Shown: piece by piece, positions 15,213 through 22,361 of the stretch
Numbering within the stretch: position 1 is the stretch's first letter
Layout of the letters: each line of letters opens with the position of its first letter
Source: an uncultured Eubacteriales bacterium
GTDB lineage: Bacteria; Bacillota; Clostridia; Monoglobales; Monoglobaceae
Assembly (NCBI GenBank): GCA_900545865.1
Contig: URAN01000040.1
Location: 1 to 26,200, forward strand
Reading direction: 5' to 3'
Length of the DNA: 26,200 nucleotides
Notes under the pieces: generated by a model
Database searches by the model: none
What the model saw: only the letters and a program-made list of their open reading frames with translations
What the model was told of the DNA's origin: nothing
Translations under genes and position numbers: made by a program

Positions 15213-16481
15213 ATGAACAATCAAAATTATTGGCATTCGGTACGGCTGGAAAAATCACTCTGCAAGGGCTGTACCAACTGCCTTAAACAATGTCCGACCG
15301 CGGCGATACGGGTTCAAAAAGGAAAGGCGAAGATTCTCAAAGAACGCTGTATCGACTGTGGCGAATGCATACGGGTCTGTCCGTATCACGCAAAAGCCGC
15401 CGTAACGGACGGCTTGGACAAACTCAATGATTATAAATACACGATTGCGCTTGTCGCACCCGCTTTTTTCGGTCAGTTCAGCAAAGCCGAGGAATGCAAT
15501 TTAATTCTCACCGCCCTGGTCGGAATCGGGTTCGATGATGTGTTTGAGGTTGCACGCGGCGCAGAGGCAATCACCCTCGAAACGCGCAAGCTCTTAAAGG
15601 GCGGCGAGCTTATCAAGCCTGCCATTTCATCGGCGTGTCCTGCCGTGACGCGCCTGATAGCGGTACGCTTTCCGAACCTTATTCCGAACATAATACCTCT
15701 GCGTTCGCCGATGGAACTGTCGGCTGAGGCGGCGCGCAAAGACGCCGCCGAAAAGACGGGGCTTGACCCGAACGAGATAGGAATATTTTTTATAAGTCCG
15801 TGCGCAGCAAAAGCAACGGCGGTTCGCGATGAAATTATGGTAAAGCACAGCCACGTCAACGGCGTAATTTCGTTTAGGGATACCTGCCGCGAGATTGCGA
15901 AAAAAATCGGCGGAATAAAGGAAATAAAGCCGCTCTCAAAAGCGGGAAGTCTCGGCATTATGTGGGCGGCAAGCGGCGGCGAAGCCAACGCATCGGACGC
16001 ACCGCGCCGTGTTGCCGTTGACGGAATTCACAACGTAATCGAACTTTTAGAGGACATAGAGGACGACCGTCTCGGCGACATAGACTATGTTGAGGCTCTC
16101 GCCTGTCCGGGCGGCTGTGTCGGCGGTCCTCTCGCCACAGAGAACAGCTTTGTCGCAAGAGCGCGGCTCAAACGTATCTGCGAAAGAAAGCAAAGTGCCG
16201 CCGAGCCGATTGATTCGAATATCGAACGAATGTGGGATTGCGGCCCCGTATACCGCCCCGTTATGAAACTCAACGATGATTTGGGTACGGCAATGCAAAT
16301 GGCTCTTAAAATCGATGAGATAGAAAGCAGTCTGCCGGGGCTGGATTGCGGCTCTTGCGGCTCGCCGAGCTGTCGCACACTCGCCGAGGACATCGTTCGC
16401 GGATACGCCGCCCAAGATGATTGCATATTTAAGCTGCGTGAAAAGTACGAAGCACTTATCGGTAAAAAAATGCGTTCTTAA
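15213..16481 (+). CDS. Putative sensory [FeFe]-hydrogenase-like iron-sulfur protein (HydS-like)
   Basis: The protein has 422 residues. Two 4Fe-4S ferredoxin motifs use Cys17, 20, 23, 27 and 46, 49, 52, 56. The H-cluster domain follows with altered signatures: L1 reads SSACPAV (Ala141-Cys142 instead of Cys-Cys), L2 reads SPCAAK (Cys197, Lys200) and L3 reads EALACPGGC (Cys298, Cys302). All four H-cluster ligands are therefore present, while the proton-relay Cys of catalytic enzymes is Ala, as described for sensory-type HydS. A C-terminal FeS motif, CGSCGSPSCRTL plus Cys404, ends the protein. The open frame extends to 15072, but the ATG at 15213 with GGGAGGATG before it is the proper start. Flanking DRTGG, HATPase and PHP genes suggest redox or hydrogen signalling. 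Confidence 0.85.
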   Translation: MNNQNYWHSVRLEKSLCKGCTNCLKQCPTAAIRVQKGKAKILKERCIDCGECIRVCPYHAKAAVTDGLDKLNDYKYTIALVAPAFFGQFSKAEECNLILTALVGIGFDDVFEVARGAEAITLETRKLLKGGELIKPAISSACPAVTRLIAVRFPNLIPNIIPLRSPMELSAEAARKDAAEKTGLDPNEIGIFFISPCAAKATAVRDEIMVKHSHVNGVISFRDTCREIAKKIGGIKEIKPLSKAGSLGIMWAASGGEANASDAPRRVAVDGIHNVIELLEDIEDDRLGDIDYVEALACPGGCVGGPLATENSFVARARLKRICERKQSAAEPIDSNIERMWDCGPVYRPVMKLNDDLGTAMQMALKIDEIESSLPGLDCGSCGSPSCRTLAEDIVRGYAAQDDCIFKLREKYEALIGKKMRS

Positions 16482-16498
16482 AAACAGGAGGAATCACT

Positions 16499-16840
16499 AT
16501 GTCAAACTTAAATGTATCCGAACTTATAACAAAACTGAATCTGACCTGTGCCGCCGGTGCGGAGGGATTGACCGGACAGATAAACGGCTGTTACATCGGT
16601 GACCTTATGAGTCTTGCAATGACGGGTGTTCACGAAGATATGATATGGATAACCATTCAGACGAATATCAACGTTGTTGCGGTCGCATCGCTCGCCGACG
16701 GCGCGTGTATAATTATGCCCGACGGCACATCCCCCGATGATAACACCAAAGCCAAAGCCGATGAACTCGGCATACCCATACTTACAACACCCAAAACGGC
16801 ATACGAAACGGCAAAGGCTCTCGCCGCCCTCGGCGTATAG
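16499..16840 (+). CDS. DRTGG-domain protein (second of two)
   Basis: This 113-residue cytoplasmic protein begins MSNLNVSELITKLNLTCAAG and shows the DRTGG pattern (GCYIGDLMSLAMTGV, MIWITIQTNINVVAVASLAD, GIPILTTPKTAYETAKAL). It is a paralogue of the protein at 14337-14699. AGGAGG precedes the ATG, and the gene starts 17 bases after the hydrogenase-like gene and ends 24 bases before the PHP gene, so it is clearly in the operon. Paired DRTGG proteins around HydS-like genes recur in Clostridia as far as I recall; their ligand is not established. Confidence 0.85.
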   Translation: MSNLNVSELITKLNLTCAAGAEGLTGQINGCYIGDLMSLAMTGVHEDMIWITIQTNINVVAVASLADGACIIMPDGTSPDDNTKAKADELGIPILTTPKTAYETAKALAALGV

Positions 16841-16864
16841 CTTTTAAGAAAGGTCGGAAACACT

Positions 16865-17572
16865 ATGAAGCTGTACTATGACTTTCACATTCATTCGGCG
16901 TTATCTCCATGCGGCGACAACGATATGACGCCGAACAACCTTATAAATATGTCGATAATAAAGGGTCTTGACGCTGTTGCTCTGACCGACCATAACGCCT
17001 GTGAAAACGTCCGCGCCGCGGCGGCGGTTGCCGGGGATAAAATCATATTTATCCCCGGTATGGAAGTCGAAACGTCCGAAGAAGTGCATATTGTCACGCT
17101 CTTTCCCACCGCCGATGCAGCGGAGGAAATGCAGCGCATCTTGGTCGATTCTTCACCATATATACCCAACCGCCCCGAGATTTTCGGCAACCAATATATT
17201 ATGGATGAAAATGACGAGATATGCGGCGAAATCGACCGAATGCTTGTGACTGCCTCGGGGCTTGACATATACACGGTTGTTGCCGCCGCAAAAGACCTCG
17301 GCGGAATCGCATACCCGGCTCATATCGACCGTGAAAGTTACAGCGTCTGGTCAAACCTCGGATTCATTCCTCCCGACCTCGATATTTCGGCGGTTGAAAT
17401 AACCGAGAAAAGCCGCACCGCACTCGAGGGGGAATACTCAAACCGATATAATATAATCACAAGCTCGGACGCGCACTATCTTTGGGATATTTCCGAACGC
17501 AATCATTATATCGAGGTATCGGACGCATCCGTTCGCGGAATATTAAATGCAATATCAAATCGTTTATCGTAA
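16865..17572 (+). CDS. PHP-domain metal-dependent phosphoesterase
   Basis: This 235-residue cytoplasmic enzyme is likely to hydrolyse phosphoester bonds with a metal cluster. The ligand set is complete: His8-x-His10 (DFHIHSALSPCG), Asp42-His43 (LTDHNACEN), Glu67 (GMEVE), His75, His153 (AYPAHIDR) and Asp202-x-His204 (SSDAHYL). The family includes histidinol phosphatase, PolX and YciV-type nucleases, and the substrate here cannot be told. AAAGGTCGG precedes the ATG. It closes the five-gene operon; no clear terminator follows, and the convergent yunB gene ends 20 bases away. Confidence 0.9.
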   Translation: MKLYYDFHIHSALSPCGDNDMTPNNLINMSIIKGLDAVALTDHNACENVRAAAAVAGDKIIFIPGMEVETSEEVHIVTLFPTADAAEEMQRILVDSSPYIPNRPEIFGNQYIMDENDEICGEIDRMLVTASGLDIYTVVAAAKDLGGIAYPAHIDRESYSVWSNLGFIPPDLDISAVEITEKSRTALEGEYSNRYNIITSSDAHYLWDISERNHYIEVSDASVRGILNAISNRLS

Positions 17573-17592
17573 TATGTAACATTATAAATCAA

Positions 17593-18300
17593 TTACTTTA
17601 AATTTTCGTTCGGCTGAGTATTCAAAACGGGCACATCACCGGATATTACCGTTTCGGCAAGCGGAATATCGGTCACGATACAGATAGGCGTACTCTCGGT
17701 CATCGAACACAGCGTTGCATTCACAACCACGCTTATCATAAGCCTGTGCCTTACCTGGTTGACCCCCGCAGAAACAAAGTCATCCTCAAAATTCACATCA
17801 ACATCGGCGGTACATACCAGATTCAGCGGAATATCAAATCCGTATCCCGAAAGTATTCCGTCCGACACAAGGCTTCCGCTCGGAACGGCGCATTTTATGT
17901 TCTTGCAACCTTTGAGGTACTCGGCTATTCTCTGTGCCGAGTACGTTTTAACTCGGTTTACCTCATCAAAATTCACCGACACTGACGTTATCCTGCCGTT
18001 TTCATCACGGCTTTCGGTCATTATGTCCGCGGCGTTAAAGCCGCCGCCCGACACATCGGCTAAAATCATATTGCATTCGGATGTCAATCCGTTTTTGAGC
18101 TGTGTCTCACCCGTTTTAAATGCAATCGGCGCGATACGCTTTTCTATTGCACAAAACGCCGCGCATAATACACTAAGCAAAATTATAAGAATTATCATTG
18201 TGCCGAAACGGCGTTTTTTCCGTCTTTTATAAAACCCAAAACGATACTTAAACCTGCGTATAGGGTGCGGATTATGTAATACATTTTTATTTTTTTCCAT
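17593..18300 (-). CDS. yunB: Sporulation protein YunB
   Basis: The protein has 235 residues: a basic N-terminal tail (FKYRFGFYKRRKKRRFG), one membrane helix near 34-52, and an extracytoplasmic domain with the YunB signature NFEDDFVSAGVNQVRHR. In Bacillus subtilis yunB belongs to the sigma-E regulon and its loss impairs spore formation; its biochemical role is not known. GGAGGTGAT sits 6 bases before the ATG. A second GGAGG-like run lies 20 bases further upstream. I see no convincing sigma-E promoter by eye. It converges with the PHP gene and is divergent from pfk. Confidence 0.9.
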   Translation of the reverse strand: MEKNKNVLHNPHPIRRFKYRFGFYKRRKKRRFGTMIILIILLSVLCAAFCAIEKRIAPIAFKTGETQLKNGLTSECNMILADVSGGGFNAADIMTESRDENGRITSVSVNFDEVNRVKTYSAQRIAEYLKGCKNIKCAVPSGSLVSDGILSGYGFDIPLNLVCTADVDVNFEDDFVSAGVNQVRHRLMISVVVNATLCSMTESTPICIVTDIPLAETVISGDVPVLNTQPNENLK

Positions 18301-18415
18301 TACGTATCACCTCCGACCTAAATCCTCCTATACCACCAATATATGTATTTTACAAAAATTGGTTACGTACTTTAATTTATTAACACAGAATTTACATATA
18401 ATTAAATATTTTTGA

Positions 18416-18444
18416 TTGTTTTATTCCAAATTTTATGATATAAT
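18416..18444 (+). promoter_or_regulatory. Promoter of the pfk-ppk operon (extended -10)
   Basis: TTGTTT (18416-18421), a 17-base spacer and TATAAT (18439-18444) preceded by TGA (extended -10). The start codon lies about 200 bases downstream, leaving a long leader. Confidence 0.7.
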
Positions 18445-18485
18445 ATAAAATAACAAAATTGCATATTATAAAGATAAATATATAA

Positions 18486-18582
18486 GCGATTGTAAGCTTT
18501 CGGATATTGCAGTAGAGGACGGCGTCCTCGACGTTCCCTAAAACATACGGAATGTAAGCGGAAACTCATACTCATCAATCGC
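18486..18582 (+). ncRNA. Structured pfk leader RNA, class unknown
   Basis: In the otherwise gene-free gap 18301-18650, GCGATTG (18486-18492) pairs with CAATCGC (18576-18582). Inside, AGCTTTCG pairs with CGGAAACT (one mismatch, one G-U). Two hairpins sit on top: GAGGAC-ggc-GTCCTC and CGTTCC/GGAATG with an 11-base loop. The result is a compact multi-branched fold of ~97 nt in the leader between promoter and start. I cannot match it to a known riboswitch. There is no terminator, so control at translation or no control at all is possible. Confidence 0.55.
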
Positions 18583-18650
18583 AAAAATGTTTAATAAATA
18601 TATACGGCAAAACAATTGCCAAAACACACGGAAAGGATAATAAGTGAGTT

Positions 18651-19733
18651 ATGTCAAGAATCAAAAGAATAGGAATTTTAACGAGCGGCGGTGACTGTCA
18701 AAGTCTTAATGCGGCAATGCGCGGCGTTGCCAAAACATTGTACAACAACATCAAGGATATAGAAATATACGGAATCCTTGACGGGTACAAGGGTCTTATA
18801 TACAACAACTTTCAAAAAATGAAAGACTCTGATTTTTCGGGTATTTTAACTCTCGGCGGAACAATTCTCGGCACATCGCGCCAGCCGTTCAAAAAGATGC
18901 GGATTCCCGATGAAAACGGAATTGATAAAATTGCGGCAATGAAAGAAAATTATGCAAAAAACAAGCTTGACTGTCTCGTTGTCCTCGGCGGAAACGGCTC
19001 GCACAAGACGGCAAACTTGCTGTCGGAAGAGGGACTTAACGTTGTTACTCTGCCCAAGACAATCGACAATGACCTTTGGGGTACGGATATGACATTCGGC
19101 TTTCAAAGCGCGGTCGATGTCGCAACCCGGGCGATTGATTGCATTCACACAACCGCGGCATCGCACGGTCGGGTATTTATTGTTGAAGTAATGGGTCACA
19201 AGGTCGGATGGCTCACCCTGCACGCAGGCATCGCCGGCGGTGCGGACGTTATCCTTATCCCCGAGATTCCCTATGATACAAAAAAGATAATCGCCGCACT
19301 GAACAACAGATACAAACAGAAAAAACGTTTCTCAATAATTGCCGTTGCCGAGGGTGCGATTTCAAAAGAGGACAGCAAGCTCAGCAAGGGCGCTCTAAAG
19401 CGCAAGCGGCGCGAAAGCAAATTTCCGTCCGTATCTTATGAGCTTGCGCACAAGCTGACCGAAGCAACGGGTCAAGAGGTTCGCATAACCGTTCCGGGGC
19501 ATACCCAGCGCGGCGGCGCACCCGATTCTTATGACAGAGTATTATCCACGCGTTTGGGTACGGCGGCGGCAAAGCTTATTATGAACGGCGATTTCGGAAA
19601 AATGGTTGCCGTATCAAATAACCAAATAAAAGCCGTTCCTCTGACTGATGTGGCGGGAAAGCTCAAAACCGTTCCGCCCGACTGTGAAACCGTCCTGTTG
19701 GCAAAGGAGGCGGGAATTTGTTTCGGGGACTAA
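18651..19733 (+). CDS. pfkA: 6-phosphofructokinase
   Basis: This enzyme phosphorylates fructose 6-phosphate to the 1,6-bisphosphate in glycolysis. In 360 residues it has the N-terminal loop GILTSGGDCQSLNAAMRG, the phosphoryl-donor loop GGNGSHK (113-119), PKTIDND (135-141; catalytic Asp139), EVMGHKVGWL and GHTQRGG. The donor loop has Asn where classical ATP enzymes have Asp, keeps the Gly linked to ATP use, and Lys136 occupies a position that is Lys in pyrophosphate-dependent enzymes. ATP use is more likely, but the donor is not settled by sequence. The polyphosphate kinase gene follows after 41 bases without a terminator. AAAGGA lies rather far (13 bases) from the ATG. Confidence 0.92.
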   Translation: MSRIKRIGILTSGGDCQSLNAAMRGVAKTLYNNIKDIEIYGILDGYKGLIYNNFQKMKDSDFSGILTLGGTILGTSRQPFKKMRIPDENGIDKIAAMKENYAKNKLDCLVVLGGNGSHKTANLLSEEGLNVVTLPKTIDNDLWGTDMTFGFQSAVDVATRAIDCIHTTAASHGRVFIVEVMGHKVGWLTLHAGIAGGADVILIPEIPYDTKKIIAALNNRYKQKKRFSIIAVAEGAISKEDSKLSKGALKRKRRESKFPSVSYELAHKLTEATGQEVRITVPGHTQRGGAPDSYDRVLSTRLGTAAAKLIMNGDFGKMVAVSNNQIKAVPLTDVAGKLKTVPPDCETVLLAKEAGICFGD

Positions 19734-19774
19734 TCTCAAACCTTTTAATCCGTAAAAAAGGAGAACAAAAAATT

Positions 19775-21868
19775 ATGCATAAAAACGAAAACGACATACA
19801 AAACAAAAGTAATACCGACAACAATATATTTGTCAACCGCGAGCTGTCGTGGCTGAAATTTAACGAGCGTGTTCTTGCCGAGGCACAGAACCCGAATGTA
19901 CCGCTTTGCGAAAGGCTGTCATTTCTTTCGATATTCCAGTCAAACCTGGACGAATTTTTTATGGTTCGGGTCGGCTCTTTGCAAGACCAAAGGCTTTTGA
20001 ATCATCCGCCGCGCGACAACAAAACGAATATGACCCCCGACCAACAAATTGACGCAATTTTAGACGAAGTTACGCGACTTAACGCAATCAAGGACGAAAC
20101 ATATTCGTCCGCCATGCAGCTTGTCGAAAAAAACGGCGTTCGGCTTGTCGGGATGAAAGAGCTGAACAAAAAACAGCTCGCATATTTCGAAAAGTATTTT
20201 TCAAAAGAGGTTCTTCCTCTGCTTTCGGTAATGATTGTCGGACGGAAACAGCCTTTTCCGTTCTTAAAGGGTCTTGAAATATACGCCCTCGCAATCCTTT
20301 CATCAAAGGGCAAGAAAGAGCGAATCGGCATAGTTCCGTGTTACAGCGACTTTCTGCCGCGGCTCATCTCCATTCCGGATTCGGACGGCGATTATATCCT
20401 GTCCGAGGAGCTGATACTGCACTTTATGCCAAAGGCGTTTAAAGGCTATAAAATAAAAGAAAAATCGGTTTTGAGAATCACACGAAACGCCGACATTGAT
20501 GTAAGCAAGGTGTATGACGAGGACTTGAACTATCGCGACCAGATGGAACAGGTTGTAAAGCTGCGCAAAAAACTTGCACCCGTGAGAATGGAACTTACGC
20601 GCGATATTTCGGACGAAATGATAGAAAAGCTGTGCAAGCACTGTTCGCTCGAAAAAAAGCACGTATTTCATTCGGACGCGCCGCTCGACCTCTCATACCT
20701 CTTTGAGATTGAGGACTTGCTGCGCAAAAATCCCGAGCTTGTGTTTGCCAAACGCGTTCCTCAGCTCACGCCGAGCATTGATTCGACCGTGCCGATAATA
20801 CCTCAGGTTTTATCAAAAGACGTTCTGCTCTCCTACCCTTATGAGAGTATGAACACGTTTTTGGATATGTTAAACGAGGCGGCAAGAGACCCAAAGGTTA
20901 TCTCGATTCGGATGACCCTTTATCGGCTTGCCAAAAATTCAAAGGTTGTCGAGGCACTCGCCGAAGCGTCCGAAAACGGAAAACAGGTCGATGTTTTGGT
21001 CGAGCTGAAAGCGCGTTTTGACGAGGCGAACAATATCCGCTGGAGCCGCCGCTTAGAGGACGCGGGCTGTCACGTTGTCTATGGCATTGACGGTCTTAAA
21101 GTGCATTCAAAGCTTTGTCTTATCACACGAAAAGACAATGGCGAGATACAATATATCACTCAAATCGGCACGGGCAACTATAACGAAAAGACTGCTCGGC
21201 TTTATACCGACCTTGCGCTCATCACATCAAACCCGGAAATAGGCAAAGACGCATTCAACGTTTTTCAGGCAATTCTGCTCGGAAACACGGTCGATACGTC
21301 CGCTGTCTTGCTTGTTGCACCCCAATGCCTGCAAGCGCCGATTCTCGATATGATAGACAAAGAGATTGAACACGCGAAAGCCGGAGAGCCGTCGTATATT
21401 GCTCTTAAAATGAACTCGCTTACCGATAAAAAGATTATAAATAAGCTCGCCGAGGCATCCGAGGCAGGGGTAAAAATCGATATGATTATCCGCGGAATTT
21501 CGTGTCTGCAAAGCGGAATTGTCGGTAAAACGGACAATATCACGATAAAAAGCATAGTCGGCAGATTTCTTGAACATTCGAGAATATATATATTCGGAAC
21601 ACCCGACCGCGACAAAATATACATTTCGTCTGCCGATTTTATGACGAGAAACACCCTGCGCCGCGTTGAGGTTGCCGCGCCCGTGTATGACAGCACGATA
21701 AAAGCGCGCATACGCCGAATGTTTGAAATAATGTTCAGCGATAATGTAAAAGCGCGTGTGCAACAGACGGACGGAACATATATAATTCCGCCGTCCGATA
21801 AACCGCCGCTTAATTCTCAGGAATATTTTTATGACGAGGCGTATTCCGCCGCGCCATCAAGGTCTTAG
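19775..21868 (+). CDS. ppk1: Polyphosphate kinase 1
   Basis: This enzyme reversibly polymerises the terminal phosphate of ATP into polyphosphate. In 697 residues it shows the N-terminal NRELSWLKFNERVLAEA and SNLDEFFMVRVGSL, the central PYESMNTFLDML and RMTLYRLAKNSKVVEAL, and two phospholipase-D-like catalytic histidines in GLKVHSKLCLI (His444, the expected autophosphorylated residue) and LEHSRIYIF (His601). The open frame reaches back to a TTG at 19718 inside the pfk 3' end, which also has a GGAGG. I prefer the ATG at 19775 because of AAGGAGAA before it and the family's N-terminus. It is in an operon with pfk and closed by a strong terminator. Confidence 0.95.
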   Translation: MHKNENDIQNKSNTDNNIFVNRELSWLKFNERVLAEAQNPNVPLCERLSFLSIFQSNLDEFFMVRVGSLQDQRLLNHPPRDNKTNMTPDQQIDAILDEVTRLNAIKDETYSSAMQLVEKNGVRLVGMKELNKKQLAYFEKYFSKEVLPLLSVMIVGRKQPFPFLKGLEIYALAILSSKGKKERIGIVPCYSDFLPRLISIPDSDGDYILSEELILHFMPKAFKGYKIKEKSVLRITRNADIDVSKVYDEDLNYRDQMEQVVKLRKKLAPVRMELTRDISDEMIEKLCKHCSLEKKHVFHSDAPLDLSYLFEIEDLLRKNPELVFAKRVPQLTPSIDSTVPIIPQVLSKDVLLSYPYESMNTFLDMLNEAARDPKVISIRMTLYRLAKNSKVVEALAEASENGKQVDVLVELKARFDEANNIRWSRRLEDAGCHVVYGIDGLKVHSKLCLITRKDNGEIQYITQIGTGNYNEKTARLYTDLALITSNPEIGKDAFNVFQAILLGNTVDTSAVLLVAPQCLQAPILDMIDKEIEHAKAGEPSYIALKMNSLTDKKIINKLAEASEAGVKIDMIIRGISCLQSGIVGKTDNITIKSIVGRFLEHSRIYIFGTPDRDKIYISSADFMTRNTLRRVEVAAPVYDSTIKARIRRMFEIMFSDNVKARVQQTDGTYIIPPSDKPPLNSQEYFYDEAYSAAPSRS

Positions 21869-21880
21869 ACCTCAAATTTT

Positions 21881-21912
21881 CGGGCGGCGGTCAAACGCCG
21901 CCCGATTTTTTT
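21881..21912 (+). terminator. Intrinsic terminator of pfk-ppk operon
   Basis: Perfect 9-bp GC stem CGGGCGGCG (21881-21889) / CGCCGCCCG (21896-21904), 6-base loop, then A and seven T. Confidence 0.95.
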
Positions 21913-21942
21913 GAAAAAATTTAATTTTTTTCAAAAAACCTC

Positions 21943-21979
21943 TTGCAGAATTGTAAACACTGTGTTACAATAATATTAT
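21943..21979 (+). promoter_or_regulatory. Promoter region of the mgtE leader
   Basis: Two overlapping candidates are visible: TTGCAG (21943) with TACAAT (21966-21971), and TTGTAA (21951-21956) with TATTAT (21974-21979), each with a 17-base spacer. The stretch TTGTAAACACTGTGTTACAA (21951-21970) is an imperfect dyad, so a regulator could bind over it. Confidence 0.6.
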
Positions 21980-22002
21980 ATTAATCTTGAAATAAGAGAG
22001 GT

Positions 22003-22122
22003 GAGCAAAGTGGATAGCTGTGATAATGGCGGGCGAAGTGCGCAAACTATCGACTCCCCCGGAGGGCGATATATTCAAACATACGAGTATACTGCGGCGG
22101 TTTTGCTTTGCTCTGCTTTTTT
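22003..22122 (+). promoter_or_regulatory. Folded mgtE leader with T-tract
   Basis: GAGCAAAG (22003-22010) pairs perfectly with CTTTGCTC (22106-22113), which is followed by TGC and six T (22117-22122). Enclosed is the hairpin TATCG-a-CTCC/GGAG-gg-CGATA (22048-22071). The T-tract suggests conditional termination, but the loop is long. It does not match the M-box consensus as I know it. Confidence 0.45.
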
Positions 22123-22129
22123 AAGTTGA
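22010..22129 (+). CDS. Possible 39-residue leader peptide upstream of mgtE
   Basis: A GTG (22010-22012) preceded by GAGGTGA at 6 bases opens a 39-codon frame ending in TGA at 22127-22129. The product has a polar first half (Cys4, GGR, SPGGR) and a hydrophobic Cys-containing tail (AAVLLCSAFLS). It overlaps the folded leader element, so either translation or the RNA structure may be the functional feature. There is no recognised homologue. Leader-peptide control of magnesium transporters is known in enterobacteria (mgtA/mgtL), but the sequences are unrelated. Confidence 0.3.
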   Translation: MDSCDNGGRSAQTIDSPGGRYIQTYEYTAAVLLCSAFLS

Positions 22130-22216
22130 AAAATTCAATCCGCACCTTTTGAGGATGTCTTTTGTTTTATTCCCTTAAATTACCAACAGATACGCATTAT
22201 TTGGGCGTAACAACAC

Positions 22217-22317
22217 CGGTATAAACTGAATACTGTATAAGACCGCTTTTATTTGTCGTGCTTATTTTTGTGCCGCCAAAATCGGCTTATTCGGCATTTT
22301 CGGGCGGACTTATACCG
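22217..22317 (+). promoter_or_regulatory. Second folded domain in mgtE leader
   Basis: CGGTATAA (22217-22224) and TTATACCG (22310-22317) are perfect inverted repeats. They enclose the hairpin CCGCCAAAAT (22273-22282) / ATTTT-cg-GGCGG (22296-22307, two-base bulge). It ends about 45 bases before the mgtE start. No class is assigned. Confidence 0.4.
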
Positions 22318-22361
22318 CTCTTGCGCGCAAACGCAAAATAATTGAAAGGAAGGTGCAAAGG

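Noticed and set aside
22000..22122. M-box magnesium riboswitch before mgtE
   Set aside because: Position and the AGGTGAG start are suggestive, but the GCTGCCC, GCCAATGGGT and GTGCTAAAGCTCTACGA blocks are missing, so I list it only as an unclassified leader.
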